A stretch of 64,000 nt of DNA, taken from the NCBI GenBank assembly GCA_021442155.1, contig CM038221.1:80492494-80556493 (forward strand). The letters are read 5' to 3'. Positions within the stretch are counted from its first letter, which is position 1, and every line of letters begins with the position of its first letter. Source of the DNA: Cymbidium sinense. Lineage: Eukaryota > Streptophyta > Magnoliopsida > Asparagales > Orchidaceae. The notes under the pieces were generated by a model that saw only the letters and a list, made by a program, of their open reading frames with translations, was not told the DNA's origin and searched no databases. The position numbers were made by a program, and so were the translations under genes. Shown here piece after piece: positions 24,261-35,989 of this stretch.

Positions 24261-26122
24261 TCTAGGTTTCTTTCCATGTTGTGATGTAGGCTTATAAAAA
24301 TGTTTATTTTTTCTATCCAATTAAATTCAATCAATTCAAACACAAAAATAATGTAATTCAAAATCTCACATAAATTAAAGCCCTAAAAATAACTCAAAAT
24401 CTATTAGAAACCAATTGCCTCTTGAAAATCATGCAATCACATTGCTCCAATCTTTAAATTGGACAGGTTATGTCATTGCACATAAGGGGCATCAGACTTG
24501 TAAGGATACCTTCTTGGCCCAGAACCATTTCTAATTGCATGACATTACACATAAATTGCATATCCATGGACTTAAATAAATATTGCATTAAATTTTATAA
24601 AAATCTAAAAAATGTGCATTAATTAGATGCATTACATTCCCAACATAAATTTAGGGATTAGAGAGTGAGCTAGATTCATAGATTTTTTTTCCTAAAAAAG
24701 ATAACAGCCCAGCCATCATGCATTCATAAGACTTGGCATCATGAATTTAAAATACGCTTAGGAGGAGCTAATTGACAACCCTTTTCTAGGTGGGTTGCAA
24801 GTCCATAAGTGTCAAGGATAAGTTAGTCCTCTCAAGTGAGAGGAATGGCTAATAATTCCAAAAGTGAAACTTGGTCAAGCCTCTGACATGTGTCAGAAGC
24901 ACTTGTAAACTAGATTCTGAAGTATCCTCCTTAGAGTAAGTCTTCAACCCTAAGCATTTCTGCAATCGTATATTGCTAGAATCTAAGTCTTAAATTTTTA
25001 TGAAAATTTCAACTAAAAGTCTAAACTAAATTCCATGATTTAAAGCCCAATTATAATAGTTAAAATGATTATTTGGCATCTAGTATCAATAGGAATTTCC
25101 TACTTCATCCCATTTGGATTCCAAAAATAACTCTCTTAACTTTGGATCGTTCCCAATTGAAAATCCTAAATATCAATCCTTCAAAAATCAACTTAGAAAT
25201 CTTAAAAGTAATAACTAATTTCTTCAATCGAGAGTATTCTTAGGAAGTGATACATATTAAGATGTAATTAACTATAGGGGCTTGCCTCTATAGAGAACCT
25301 TGAATAGTTAAAATTAAACCATTTTCTACTTTCCATGTAGTTCAAGAGAAAAATCTGTGGTGCATGAAAGACTCATTAGCCTTAGGAGTCTTTTATTAAA
25401 TGATGAGATATATTATGTGATAACATATTTATCTTCTGAGATAATATGTTTATTTCTTAATAACACTTTTGATCATCCAAATAAGAAATTTCTAAACTCT
25501 ATGCGGTGTCATAAATTTTATCATCAGATACAACCAGAACTCCTAATCAAAGTGGCTTGACATCCATATAGCTCCATTATATTTCGGTCATGATAATAGC
25601 CTGTATGTTCCCTAATGGTTTTGCTCTTTGACATATAAATTGTAAAATATATTTAATAGGAAAAAAGCCTTCTATTAGCTAAGGTTAACTTAATTTATCA
25701 CCTTGAACAAATATTACCCCAGGACTACAATAATACCTTGGATGATGCAACCCATGGCTATTGATAAGGATTTTTCGATTAGGAATTAGTTCTCTTGGCT
25801 AAGTAAAGTAAGGACCATGATAGCCCAAGATTGTGGAACCATAGGATCTTGATCAAGTGTCATCATTCTCCCAATATACACTTTTAAGTAAAATGATAGT
25901 TATTTATGTCATAGCACCCTAGACACTAATTCATATCAAATCAGATAGGTTGGTTTTCCAATGTTAATCGAGAGTGCTCTTACTAAGGTAAAAGAGGTAA
26001 TTAATTATGAACACTTGTGTTCATAGGAAGTGAGACCCAAATTTGAGTAAACCTTAACATAATGTGAGGGGAAAATTGGTTAAATATATATCAATCCACC
26101 TCATGAAAAATATACTCTTACT
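24261..26122. other. Unassigned AT-rich stretch
   Basis: No motif-bearing reading frame was found; the open frame 25,357-25,560 plus is unsupported. The first part may be the continuation of copy P beyond its promoter-like core. 'aatcgagagt' occurs near 25,227 and 25,967 as a weak hint of a shared repeat. Confidence 0.4.
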
Positions 26123-29100
26123 TATTGACCTCATTTTTGGATGAGGTTAACATCATTTCTAAAATTAATAATTAGGGAACCTCCTAATTAAGCACTAAGA
26201 ACACTACACTTACTTACCTAGTGCATCCTTCTTAGGTTTGATCTAACCTAATGGGTTTAGGTAGATTCAACCCAAATCTTAAACCTAAATCAAAACATAC
26301 ACTACTTGAAATTAGAATTTAATTAGGCTTAGATTAAGGTTTTATTTAGGGAATTAAACCAAATTTCCTTATTTAAGCTAAAAATCACATAAAACCAAAA
26401 AATTCAAATTAAATAAAATTAAATCAAAATCAAGTTAAATGAAAAGCATGAAACCAGGCATGAACATGAATAAATCCAAATCCAATTTAAGGTGGTAAAC
26501 CATTTTGACATTTTGACTTATGCGAGTCCCACTAAGTCAAAGGTCAACCCACTAAAATTTATTCAAATAAAATTATTTCAAATGATTTAAATGATAGTAT
26601 ATTCATATTTAAACATGAATTTAAAAGAATATAAATCGAATATGGCCTGAATTAGGCTAAATAGGTCATTTGACCTAAATGGGCCTAAATGGACCTTATT
26701 ATATTCAAATTCAAATAAAAACAAAGTCAACACAAATTAATTGTCCAAAATATTTTGGAAATGATTATTAAACAAAAATAAACCAATTTATGGGATTAAA
26801 TTGGTTAATATGGTCAGTTAACCTAATTAACCCAAACATATCCCATTAAGACCAAAAATGGGCTAAAGTGGGTTTTAAGCTTTAAGTAAAATTAATTGAT
26901 CCAATGCATCCCAAATTATTTGGATCAACATTATAAAAAGGGAAATGTATTGTAATTGAGCTAGGATATTCAATTGACTCAATTCAAGTCAATCAAATTC
27001 ACTAATCCATAATGGGTTAAATATGGAATAAACTAATGATTAATTTCAAATTCCATAAAATCCATTAATTGAGAACATCATTAAGATTTAAATTGATGTG
27101 ATTAAAGCATCAATCTAGTGTTATTCCACCAAATGGAGGAAGCTAGATCAACCTTTCAAAATGATTCCCTAAATGGAATAATTAACACATTTTGAAACCA
27201 TGTTTGAACCAAACACCTTGGAACACATCCAAACTCATCCTATGATGGGTTAAAGGTGATTGATAGCCAAGCTTAAGCAACTTAATCAATTTAAACTAAA
27301 TTTAAAATAAGGGAATATACCATGACAAAGAAGAGGTGCATGAATACAAATCCCACTCTCCAATTTCGCTATTTGCTTTGCCTTCTATCTCATCACATCT
27401 TGATTGGTCACCTTTGGAGCTAGCCTCTAAAGGTGGAAATCACCCTACCAGACAAAGGAATATTCTATGGCATAAGGAGGCTTTTGATCACTTATGGAAA
27501 TCCAAAATAGAGAACCCCTTCAGTGCAAGTGAGCATCCCATCGCCTTCCTCAAGCAAAATGAAGTTGAACATAACCTTTCCTTGATCCTCAGGCTTCTAG
27601 CAAGCTAGAAAATGATCAAACCCACTAGAATTCATCTGTGCTTTGGTCTCCACATCGATTAATAGGGATTCAACTCAGTTCCTTCTTCCTGGAAGCTTGT
27701 CACAACATATCAAAGTTAACTAGGTTGACCTTGCCACTTAAGATCGCCTCTCGTGAGGTACGCGCCAAACCTGACACATTTACTTTTGATTTTGGTCCTT
27801 TATGAAGAAAACTTGATCTCAAAGAAGATCAAGCCATATAGATGTGATTTATGTGAGGTCTTGATGATTTTGAAATTAAAATCATGCAATTTCAATTGTT
27901 GGATCGCCTAAAATTACCCTGAATTGATCAACGACTTATGATTCTCATAGATGTTGAAGGAGAGATAATCTCTACCATTCATTCTTTGTGTTAGGAATGG
28001 ATGGCTGAGATTTAGTAAAACTAATTGATTGAACCCCCAATTAGAGACCATAGGTTAATCTGAGTTGTATGATCTTTGATTGGATTGCAAAAATTAATAT
28101 CATGTGCTTCGCCATTTAAAAGTGGTATCCATGCGGATCCCACAAGGATGAATCACATGGTGTTATTTTACATGGATCCTGTGTGGATGAATCATGGGAC
28201 GTCACGTGTAAAGCGACAACACAATTTGTGCCATGTGGCGATGACACAGTTAACTAGGAAATTTATGTTTTTTGAATTTAAAATTCTAAAAACTTAATAA
28301 AAATTTTAAAAAATTAGAGTATATTAAATACACATCCAACAAATGGAAATAAGGACTCTAGAGATTCATCTTAGTGAGAAGAATCTATTAAGCCTAAATT
28401 CCCCAATTAATTTTGCATAATTTTTGGTTAATTTGGCTTTAAATGTGAATAATGAAACTTAAATTAAAGCTAAATCACTATTATAACCAAGTTAAAAATT
28501 TAGGGAAATGAAATTAGGGTTAATATACACATTAAAAAAATTATTATTAATTTCAAAGTAAATTAAACGATGTTAAATTTGTAACATTAAACCCTAATTT
28601 TAATGAAATAAACTAATAAAAAAATAAAAAATATAAAAAATTATAAGATTACCTTAAATTATGATAATAAACTATAATGATAATAATACCTAAATTACGC
28701 TTGATTTAGGCTTTAGTAAAATAATTAAATCCTTACTTAGTCTTAGAACACACATTTGATTGAAGTGAAACTATAGGGAAATCAAATTGGCAAGAAACCC
28801 CTCTTGTCATATAAATTTCAAAGCAAATTGATATCTAATTTAGAAGTTAGTAAATTTCAAAGTTTTTAGGTCAATTTACATGAAATATTAAATATAAAAA
28901 TTAGAAAAATTATAGAAATTCATGAAATCATCTTGGAATATTTCAATTAACATTATAACATTTACAAATAAAATTCTAAACTTTTGTATTTAGGAAATTT
29001 AATTAATTATTCATTAGAGCCTAGTGAAAAAAAATTAAGAAAATGAAATTTGATCAAAACTTAGATAATAAATTTAGTAAATCCACAACAAATTAATTAT

Positions 29101-30069
29101 TCAATTAAAATAAAAATCAATTAACCTCTCAAATTCATATTTAAATGTCAAAATCATTAGCATGAAAATTTCTTAAATTTTTTTAAGAGAATAAATCATA
29201 TAAGTTGAAAACATAAATAGATTTAATCACACTTAAATAGCCTAAACATTTGAAATGACTTAGGTTAAAATGTGTAGAAACTCATTTTAGGAAATTAAAT
29301 TTTAACATAAGATAACCTAGTTAAATCAAAGAATAAAATGGGAATTGAATTCAAGTATGTTAATGTAAGATCATTAATATAATACTAATAACATTCATGA
29401 AATGTGAATATAATTAATCAAGTGAATGTAAATGATAAATTAATCAATACATTATGAAGTTGAAATATAATAAATTAATGAAATCAAACTAATGTTTGAA
29501 TAAAGATATTAATCTAATACACATGGAAAAACTTGTTGTTTATTTGAGTTAATGAGTAATATATATCTAAATGCATATAAAATTGATTAACCAACTCAAT
29601 TAAACTTAAAATAATTTTGGAACTTGAAATGATATAACTTAGGATTGGTTCCTAAATAATCTAAGTCCCTTAGGTTATAATAAACAAAATTTAATCCAAA
29701 GGGGTTGAGCTAATCTTAACACATGGTGAAACCAAAGCCTAAACTAAATCAAGACAGAATCATAATACCAATTTAATTTAATTAAATTATATTCAAATAA
29801 ATTAAAATGGATACAAATATTAATAGACATAAACTTTAAGGAAATAATTAAATTATATAAAACTAATTAATTGAATTAAATCATTTGAAGAAAATAATGA
29901 ATGAAATTGATTTAATTAAAATCAAACAAATAAAATAAAATAAATACAATCAAATGAATAATGAACCAAATCAAAAGGATGGAATAAAAATTAAATGAAC
30001 ATAAATATTAACAAACAAAACATTAATGAATGAGTGAATGAAATCAATTTAAATCAAGTGAATTAAATA

Positions 30070-30072
<3 letters not shown>

Positions 30073-30151
<79 letters not shown>
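30073..30151. repeat. (TA)n microsatellite, about 39 units
   Basis: An uninterrupted TA run inside copy Q, absent from the matching place in copy P. Confidence 0.95.
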
Positions 30152-30155
<4 letters not shown>

Positions 30156-30599
30156 ATAAATAAGTATTGAGTCAAAGCAAAATAAATATATAATAATGAA
30201 TAAATTAAATCATTAAACATTAATCAACATTAAGAAGAATGAATCTTAATTTAAATCCAAATTTAAAGGAAAATTTAATCAAACTAAATTCAACTTAAAG
30301 GAACTTAGGAAAAAGTTAATCAAGATATTTAAGATCTTAGTTTGACCCTTAGAATAAACCTTTACTTTAGGGTAAAGACTTCATACTACTAGGAATTAAG
30401 ATGATGAATAGAATGGGTTTCACCCAAAGTGAAACTTATTATATTCTTCATTTTTGATAACTTTAAATTTCATTTTAACATAAAATGAATCTAAAAATAA
30501 AAATAAAATTATAAATTGTCATATTATTTAAATTGAAACCATAAGTGATAAATTAAATAAAATTTTAAAATTAAATGAAGAAAAAAATTTTTCATAATT

Positions 30600-30700
30600 A
30601 TCAATATATGGTATATAGTTTGGACACCTAAGGTCGTATGGTTACAAGTTCGAAGGAGGGATACCTCGAATCTCTAGTATAATACTGACATGTACCTATG
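30600..30700 (+). mobile_element. Possible tRNA-derived SINE fragment
   Basis: This segment lies in copy Q but not in copy P. It contains TATGGTTACAAGTTCGAA, which resembles a Pol III B box, about 20 bases after 'tttggacacctaagg', a loose A-box candidate. An A-rich stretch follows near 30,700. Target duplications were not identified. It could also be chance similarity in a short insertion. Confidence 0.3.
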
Positions 30701-30746
30701 AAAAAAATTATGAAAATTTGAAAAGTCTCAAAAATAAATTAACTTA

Positions 30747-31016
30747 GGGGCTGTTTGGTATCACTTTTGTTATTTATTTATTATTTTGTATTTTTTATAT
30801 TTTATTTATGTTTTTCTTAAAATAAAACTTATTTGATTGCACTTGTTATTGTTAAAAGCACTTAAAATATCTTTTAGATGTTTAGAGTGTTTTTAAAAAC
30901 AAAATTATTTTTTTAAAAAAATAAAAAAATAACACCACATAAAAACACTATAAATAAACATGTTTTCAAAAATAACATAAAAAAATATAAAACAAAATTG
31001 ATCTTAAACAACTTTT
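30747..31016. mobile_element. Small MITE with imperfect terminal inverted repeats
   Basis: The left end GGGGCTGTTTGG continues as TATCACTTTTGTT (30,747-30,771). Its inverted partner is AACAAAATTGATCTTAAACA at 30,991-31,010, followed by AC, with about 5 mismatches in 22 paired positions. The roughly 270-bp interval is A/T-rich without coding capacity, and the matching part of copy P lacks it. The terminal GGGGCTGTTTGG is typical of Harbinger/Tourist or some hAT MITEs. The target duplication is unclear, so the superfamily is open. Confidence 0.5.
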
Positions 31017-31540
31017 TAAAAATTGGAAACCCAAATTTAAAATTGTACTTTTAAGAAAAGATTTAGTACAGTCTTACCACACAAGTCCATTTTCTTCACA
31101 CACTAGAGTTTTAGGTCACCGACCTTAGATTTAGGTTAGGCCAATCTATGAAATTCAATAAAGTGATGTGATGCTTTATTATTTTGTGGTGTAATATTTT
31201 AGACTGGATAGCTAAGAGTGTTTCCCCGTTGGACTAGATGATAGAACATTCTTTTTAGAACTAATATTATCTTTTACAGAGGGCTGTGTTAAAAGTGACC
31301 ATCATCATAGATTATTTATAAATGTTATTTTCTTGCAGGTATGCTTAAGTCCTTAAGCATAGCTCAATAGAATAGGTGGGCTTGGCAAAAAACTAATGTT
31401 AAGCCTATATGTTTGCAAATATAATTGCTAGTGTGTTGTTTGTATTTTCTAACATTTGTTTTGTAGGGCTTAGGAATTTTTTTTGAAAATTTTAAATGTA
31501 ATTTTAGCCTAGAATCAGGATAAAGTCTATAAGCTTAATT

Positions 31541-33289
31541 ATTAGGATTCTTACTTTCTCTGTAAAGGCATTGTATAGTATTAAACAAGTATTATTTAGA
31601 TGTGTCTATGACTTAAATAACCTTCAAGTTCAAGATGCACCCTTAGAACTTGAAGAAAAACTTAAATACAAAATTTATAAGTTAAGAGAAAGAAGTTTAG
31701 AAATAAAAATTGATCTACAACTAATATCAAAATGCTCATGCTTTAGCAAGTCAGACATTGATGACTTAATTAATCTATTCTTAGAGCTTAAGAACTATTT
31801 TATTTGGATTTAAAATGAGATATTCATTTTATCTCTAGATATAATGATTTATAAGCTCAAGATTAAGCTTGATTCCATTTCAATAAACTAAGTCTCTTGA
31901 TGTATGCAGTTAGACTTCAAAAAAAAAGCAAGATGTTGCTAAATTAAAAGCTGGCCAATGACGGCCTCACATGAGAAGAAACTATTCTTGTTGGTTGGCT
32001 AACATCATTGCAACAAACCTAATATATATAAATAATAAATTAGAAAGAAAAAGAACAAATTTGCATGTGTCAAATCATGAGACTCAACAAGGCTTTACCT
32101 TGAAGATGGTTTCCTATTACCCATACTTGACTTTAGAATTGATAAAGCTTTTTATCATAAGATTATCCTCATTCAAGGATGATTCATCTGAATATAATCA
32201 ATTCAAGATAACTCCTAAAATTTAAAAGCACACAACATTTTTAATCTCTACAGGGATATTTTGATACATGGGCATGTTATTCAGTCACAAAATTTTGCGA
32301 CAATATATCAAAAGGTTATGATCAAGGTTTTTGATATCCTCACTCTTAATCAAGTGAAGTCTTATATTAAAAATCTTGCCAAAAAAAGAGAAAGAAAAGA
32401 AAATTTATTACTACTTGAAAATAATTAAATCACTATAAGCGGATTCCTAAATATATATTTTAGGTGATTTCATGGAACTTCTAGAAGAATTTAGAAGGAT
32501 CAAAAGTAAAAAAAAGAATACATATATATGAAATATCATTTGAAGAAACTTTTAAAGAATGATAATTCAACTTAAGAAAATTTATTTTAAAATTATCAAA
32601 AGAATCTTAATCTCTCAAACAATTCAACTCTCTCAATTTCCTTATTGATTAGGGGTAAAAATATAAATAAATAAAATATCAAAATATCTTTGAGAGAATT
32701 TAAGATCTCTTTTATATTGATTCTCATTCAGACCCGAACACTATGTTTGTTACAGCTTTAAAGGAATTTCCTAACTTTTATTGAATCCAAATCAATAAAG
32801 AAAATGAAGAGAATTCCTTATAAATAGATTCATATAAGAAAAAGTGAATAAAATACATACCAATTATAGCTTAATATTTCATTGACTTAAATCAATAAAG
32901 AAAAATCAAAACAATGTCATGTAAGCTACATATCCATAATAAGAGAAATAAAATATCCATTAATTGAGAAGTATTATTTGACTTTAGTTTTTACTGGCTA
33001 GGAAATAGAAAGCTGGATGCAAGCTCAAATGTAAATCTCTCAGCTTGATACCATATTATGTCTTGCTTAAAGTGGATTAGACATTTGATACAACTATATA
33101 TATAACTTTTAGATGATTACAAATGATGAAATGTTATGGCTATGGGAATGGCATTTTATACACACTGGGACCAAATCTTTCTACAAAAAAAAACAAAAAA
33201 AAAACATAATAATAAATAAAGATCAAAATAAAAATACTTCAAATCTTTGAAATCTTTTCATTAAACTCTTCATGTGGAAGAAGCATTAG
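31541..33289. other. Unassigned stretch with two small open frames
   Basis: The plus strand has open frames at 31,571-31,813 (80 codons, Lys/Glu/Leu-rich with possible helical character) and 31,971-32,225 (84 codons). Neither shows a motif I recognise, and both look like old coding debris or chance. No repeat partner was found in the window. The rest is AT-rich without visible structure. Confidence 0.35.
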
Positions 33290-34790
33290 TAAAACTAGGG
33301 AATGGAACCAAGTCATTCAAACACCTCTCACTAGTTAGGCTAATCAGGTTAGGATTAAGTCCATGTGACTCATGCTTATTAGTAAACAAACTACGATGAT
33401 AAGGTTAAGTCATCAAGATCCCTTTCCTCCCTTTAACTATTTATGTGGGATCAAGCTTATGAAGGCCTCATCCGCATCATAATAGTTAACCAAATAGAAG
33501 TATGTACCTTAGTAGACATCCCTTTGAAAAATAAAGATAGGATTAAGTCACAAAAACACCATCTTGTCAAATGGACTACATGGTTAGGATTAAGTCATTT
33601 GTTTTACTAGTCAAAATTTGAGCTTTAGGATTAAGTCATCAAGGCCTCTTTCCTCAACCTAAGCTATTTGGTTGAATTAAGTTATTAAAGGCCCCTTCAT
33701 AATCGCTAATTAGATATAAGTAAGTCACTCAGTAGGCATTCCTTTTGAAATACATGGATATGATTAAGTCACCAAGATCCCTTTCTTATCAAATGGAACA
33801 TTTAGGCTAGGAATAAGTCACCAAGACCCCTTTTCTATTAGTCAAATTTTCTGTATAGGATTAAGTCATCAAGACCCCTTTCCTCCCTTTAACTATTTAA
33901 GTTGGATCAAGTTTGTGAAGGCCCCATCTTAATAGTTAACCAAATAAAAGTATCCTTGAGTAGGAATCCTTTTGAATGATAAGGATAAGATTATGTCACC
34001 AAGGCTCATTCTAGTCAAATGGACTAGATGGTTAGGATTAAGTCACTAAGATCCCTTTTCCTACCATTCAAAATTAAAGGTTTAAGATTAAGTCATTGAG
34101 ACCACTTTCCTCAGCCTGAGTTATCTAGGTTGGATTAAGCCATTAATGGCCCCTTCCTAATAGCTAATTAAAAAGAAGTAAGTCTCTCAATAAGCATTCT
34201 TTCTAAAAGACAAGGATAGGATTAAGTCACCAAGATCCCTTTCCTACTAGTCAAACATTTAAAGTTTATGATTAAGTCATTAAGGCTCCTTCAATTTATT
34301 GTAGCTTTTCAAGAAGGAATTAAGCCATTGAAGGACATTCTGAATAGCTAATTAGATAGAAGTAAGTCCCTTAGCAGACATCTTATAAGGATATGTTAAA
34401 GTCATTATGACCCCTTTTCTTTTCAACTTGTCTAAGTTGGAATTAGGTCATTGAAGACCCGTTCCTATTAGCTGAATTTCATTACTTTAGGATTTAAGTC
34501 TTTATGACTCCTTTTTTAGCTCAAAATAAAATTAATTAAGGTGTCGAAATAAGTCATTAAAGCTTGTATTCTTAGAGACTACTCAGGTTAAGAATTAAGT
34601 CCATGTGAGCCTTACTTATTAGTCAAAATCTTGAGGATTAGGAATTAACCTGTTGAATAGCCATCCTTCTTAGATCAGCTATTTTGGTTGGAATCAATTA
34701 CTTAAATACCCCTTCCTAATAGCTAACTAGATCAGAGTTAATCATTTAGGGATATCTTTCTCTTGTTAAAATATAATTTGGTTAGGAGTA
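33290..34790. repeat. Tandem array, 227-bp higher-order unit made of 4 boxes
   Basis: A GGATTAAGTCA(T/C)CAAG box followed by 'acccctttcct' recurs throughout. Box starts near 33,541, 33,588, 33,629, 33,674 / 33,762, 33,811, 33,859, 33,904 / 33,989, 34,036, 34,086, 34,132 / 34,220, 34,270, 34,317 show three spacings of 41-50 bp and one of 84-92 bp, so the larger period is 226-231 bp. The longer spacer holds 'aaggcccc.tcctaatagctaa..aagtaagtc'. The fourth unit is about 185 bp, as if one box were lost, and the array decays towards 34.8 kb. There is no coding capacity. Confidence 0.85.
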
Positions 34791-34870
34791 AGCTATGATG
34801 CACATACATGGACACACGAACATGGACACGACAGGACACGGACACGAGACAGTTCTATTTTTAAAATATG
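34791..34870. repeat. Short GGACAC-type hexamer repeat
   Basis: Imperfect copies of ACATGGACAC, ACAGGACACGGACACGAGAC and a later 'gggacatagacatg' lie directly after the 227-bp array. They may be a fragment of a dispersed element, but no ends were found. Confidence 0.5.
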
Positions 34871-34999
34871 GGACATAGACATGTGTTGATCATGTCATTA
34901 TAATGATAATTAAAAAAATTGTATAAATTAAATATATAAATTATTCAAAATAATAATAAATAAGTCATTTAATTATAAAATTTAAATTAATTACTTAAG

Positions 35000-35001
<2 letters not shown>

Positions 35002-35072
<71 letters not shown>

Positions 35073-35084
35073 TATGTATATATG
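35002..35084. repeat. (AT)n microsatellite
   Basis: Pure AT from 35,002 to about 35,066, then an imperfect 'catatatatgtatatatg' tail. Confidence 0.95.
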
Positions 35085-35989
35085 TAAAATTTATTTTATT
35101 ATACTTTAATAATCTTAATGAATAAAATTTATTATCAATTCTAAATTTAAATTTATAAATTTAGTTATAATTTTTTATAATTTTAATTATTTATAATAAG
35201 TATATTTTATTATTTATATAATTCCAAAACTCTCTACAATAATTAAAAATAAAATAATTATATTTTAAATAATTTTAATTCAATTATTTAAGAAATGTGT
35301 ATTTTTTAATATTTTAATATTATTTTAATCGGATAATTCTCTATCAAATTTGACATGTATTAAGGACTTCTTTGGTTGTATTACAATACATATTTTTAAG
35401 TGGGTACATCTTAGGGAGTAAGTATCAATGTTGGCATCCTCTCTAACTATTACCTCTAGATAGAAATAAGAATACCTAGTGGCATCCTTTCTAGAAAAAA
35501 AGAACTTTAGGGTCTTCTGATAAATCCTTTCTTTAGAATTAGTAGTCATTAAGAAAATCTTTTGGCCAATTTCACTTAGAGATATATGAGTCCTAATGCT
35601 TTTCTTTCTAAGTTTATTGTTGAAAATATATTGTAGTTAAAATGGAAAAAAAGTTCCTTGAAGGCATATACTATGATTACCATTATTGTGTTAGGATTAG
35701 ATTCTTTATTGAATTTTTTTCCTAATGACATCTTTATTCTTCTTAAAAATTAGTGAATATAAGTTTCTAAGAATGAGTAATTCTAAATTAAAATAAATTT
35801 AGGCATATTTTTGTCTATCTTTCACAATCAAATTAAAATAAAATTTGAAATCAAAACTAAAACTAAATCTAAATTCCAAATTTCAAAATTAAACAAACTC
35901 TTTTAAGTTTATGCTTGTGTTTCTGTATTTGTCAACTCCAATATGTGTGGTGTACTCTAGTCAGTCCACCTTACATATTGGGGGTTATA
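35085..35989. other. Unassigned AT-rich stretch before copy R
   Basis: Nothing recognisable. The open frame 35,325-35,549 minus has no motif. Confidence 0.4.

Larger units (their letters stand above)
26123..31540 (+). repeat. Long repeat copy Q, the most complete (about 5.4 kb)
   Basis: Begins with the same hairpin-bearing start as 12,913 and 35,990 and runs through the full module Y ('acctttggagctagcct' near 27,410, 'gatctcaaagaagatcaagcca' near 27,810, 'gtgagaagaatctatt' near 28,375). It ends with inverted module X (31,180-31,530, 'gtggtgtaatattttagac'), which also follows Y in copy P. It is interrupted by an AT microsatellite and by a SINE/MITE insertion at about 30,590-31,060 that copy P lacks. 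It is non-coding: open frames at 27,336-27,608 and 28,076-28,297 carry no family motif. The family is unknown; an LTR with neighbouring untranslated sequence is the likeliest origin. Confidence 0.6.

Noticed and set aside
33290..34790. CRISPR-like interpretation of the boxed array
   Set aside because: Boxes diverge, spacers are themselves repeated in the 227-bp unit, and the context is plant nuclear repeat DNA.
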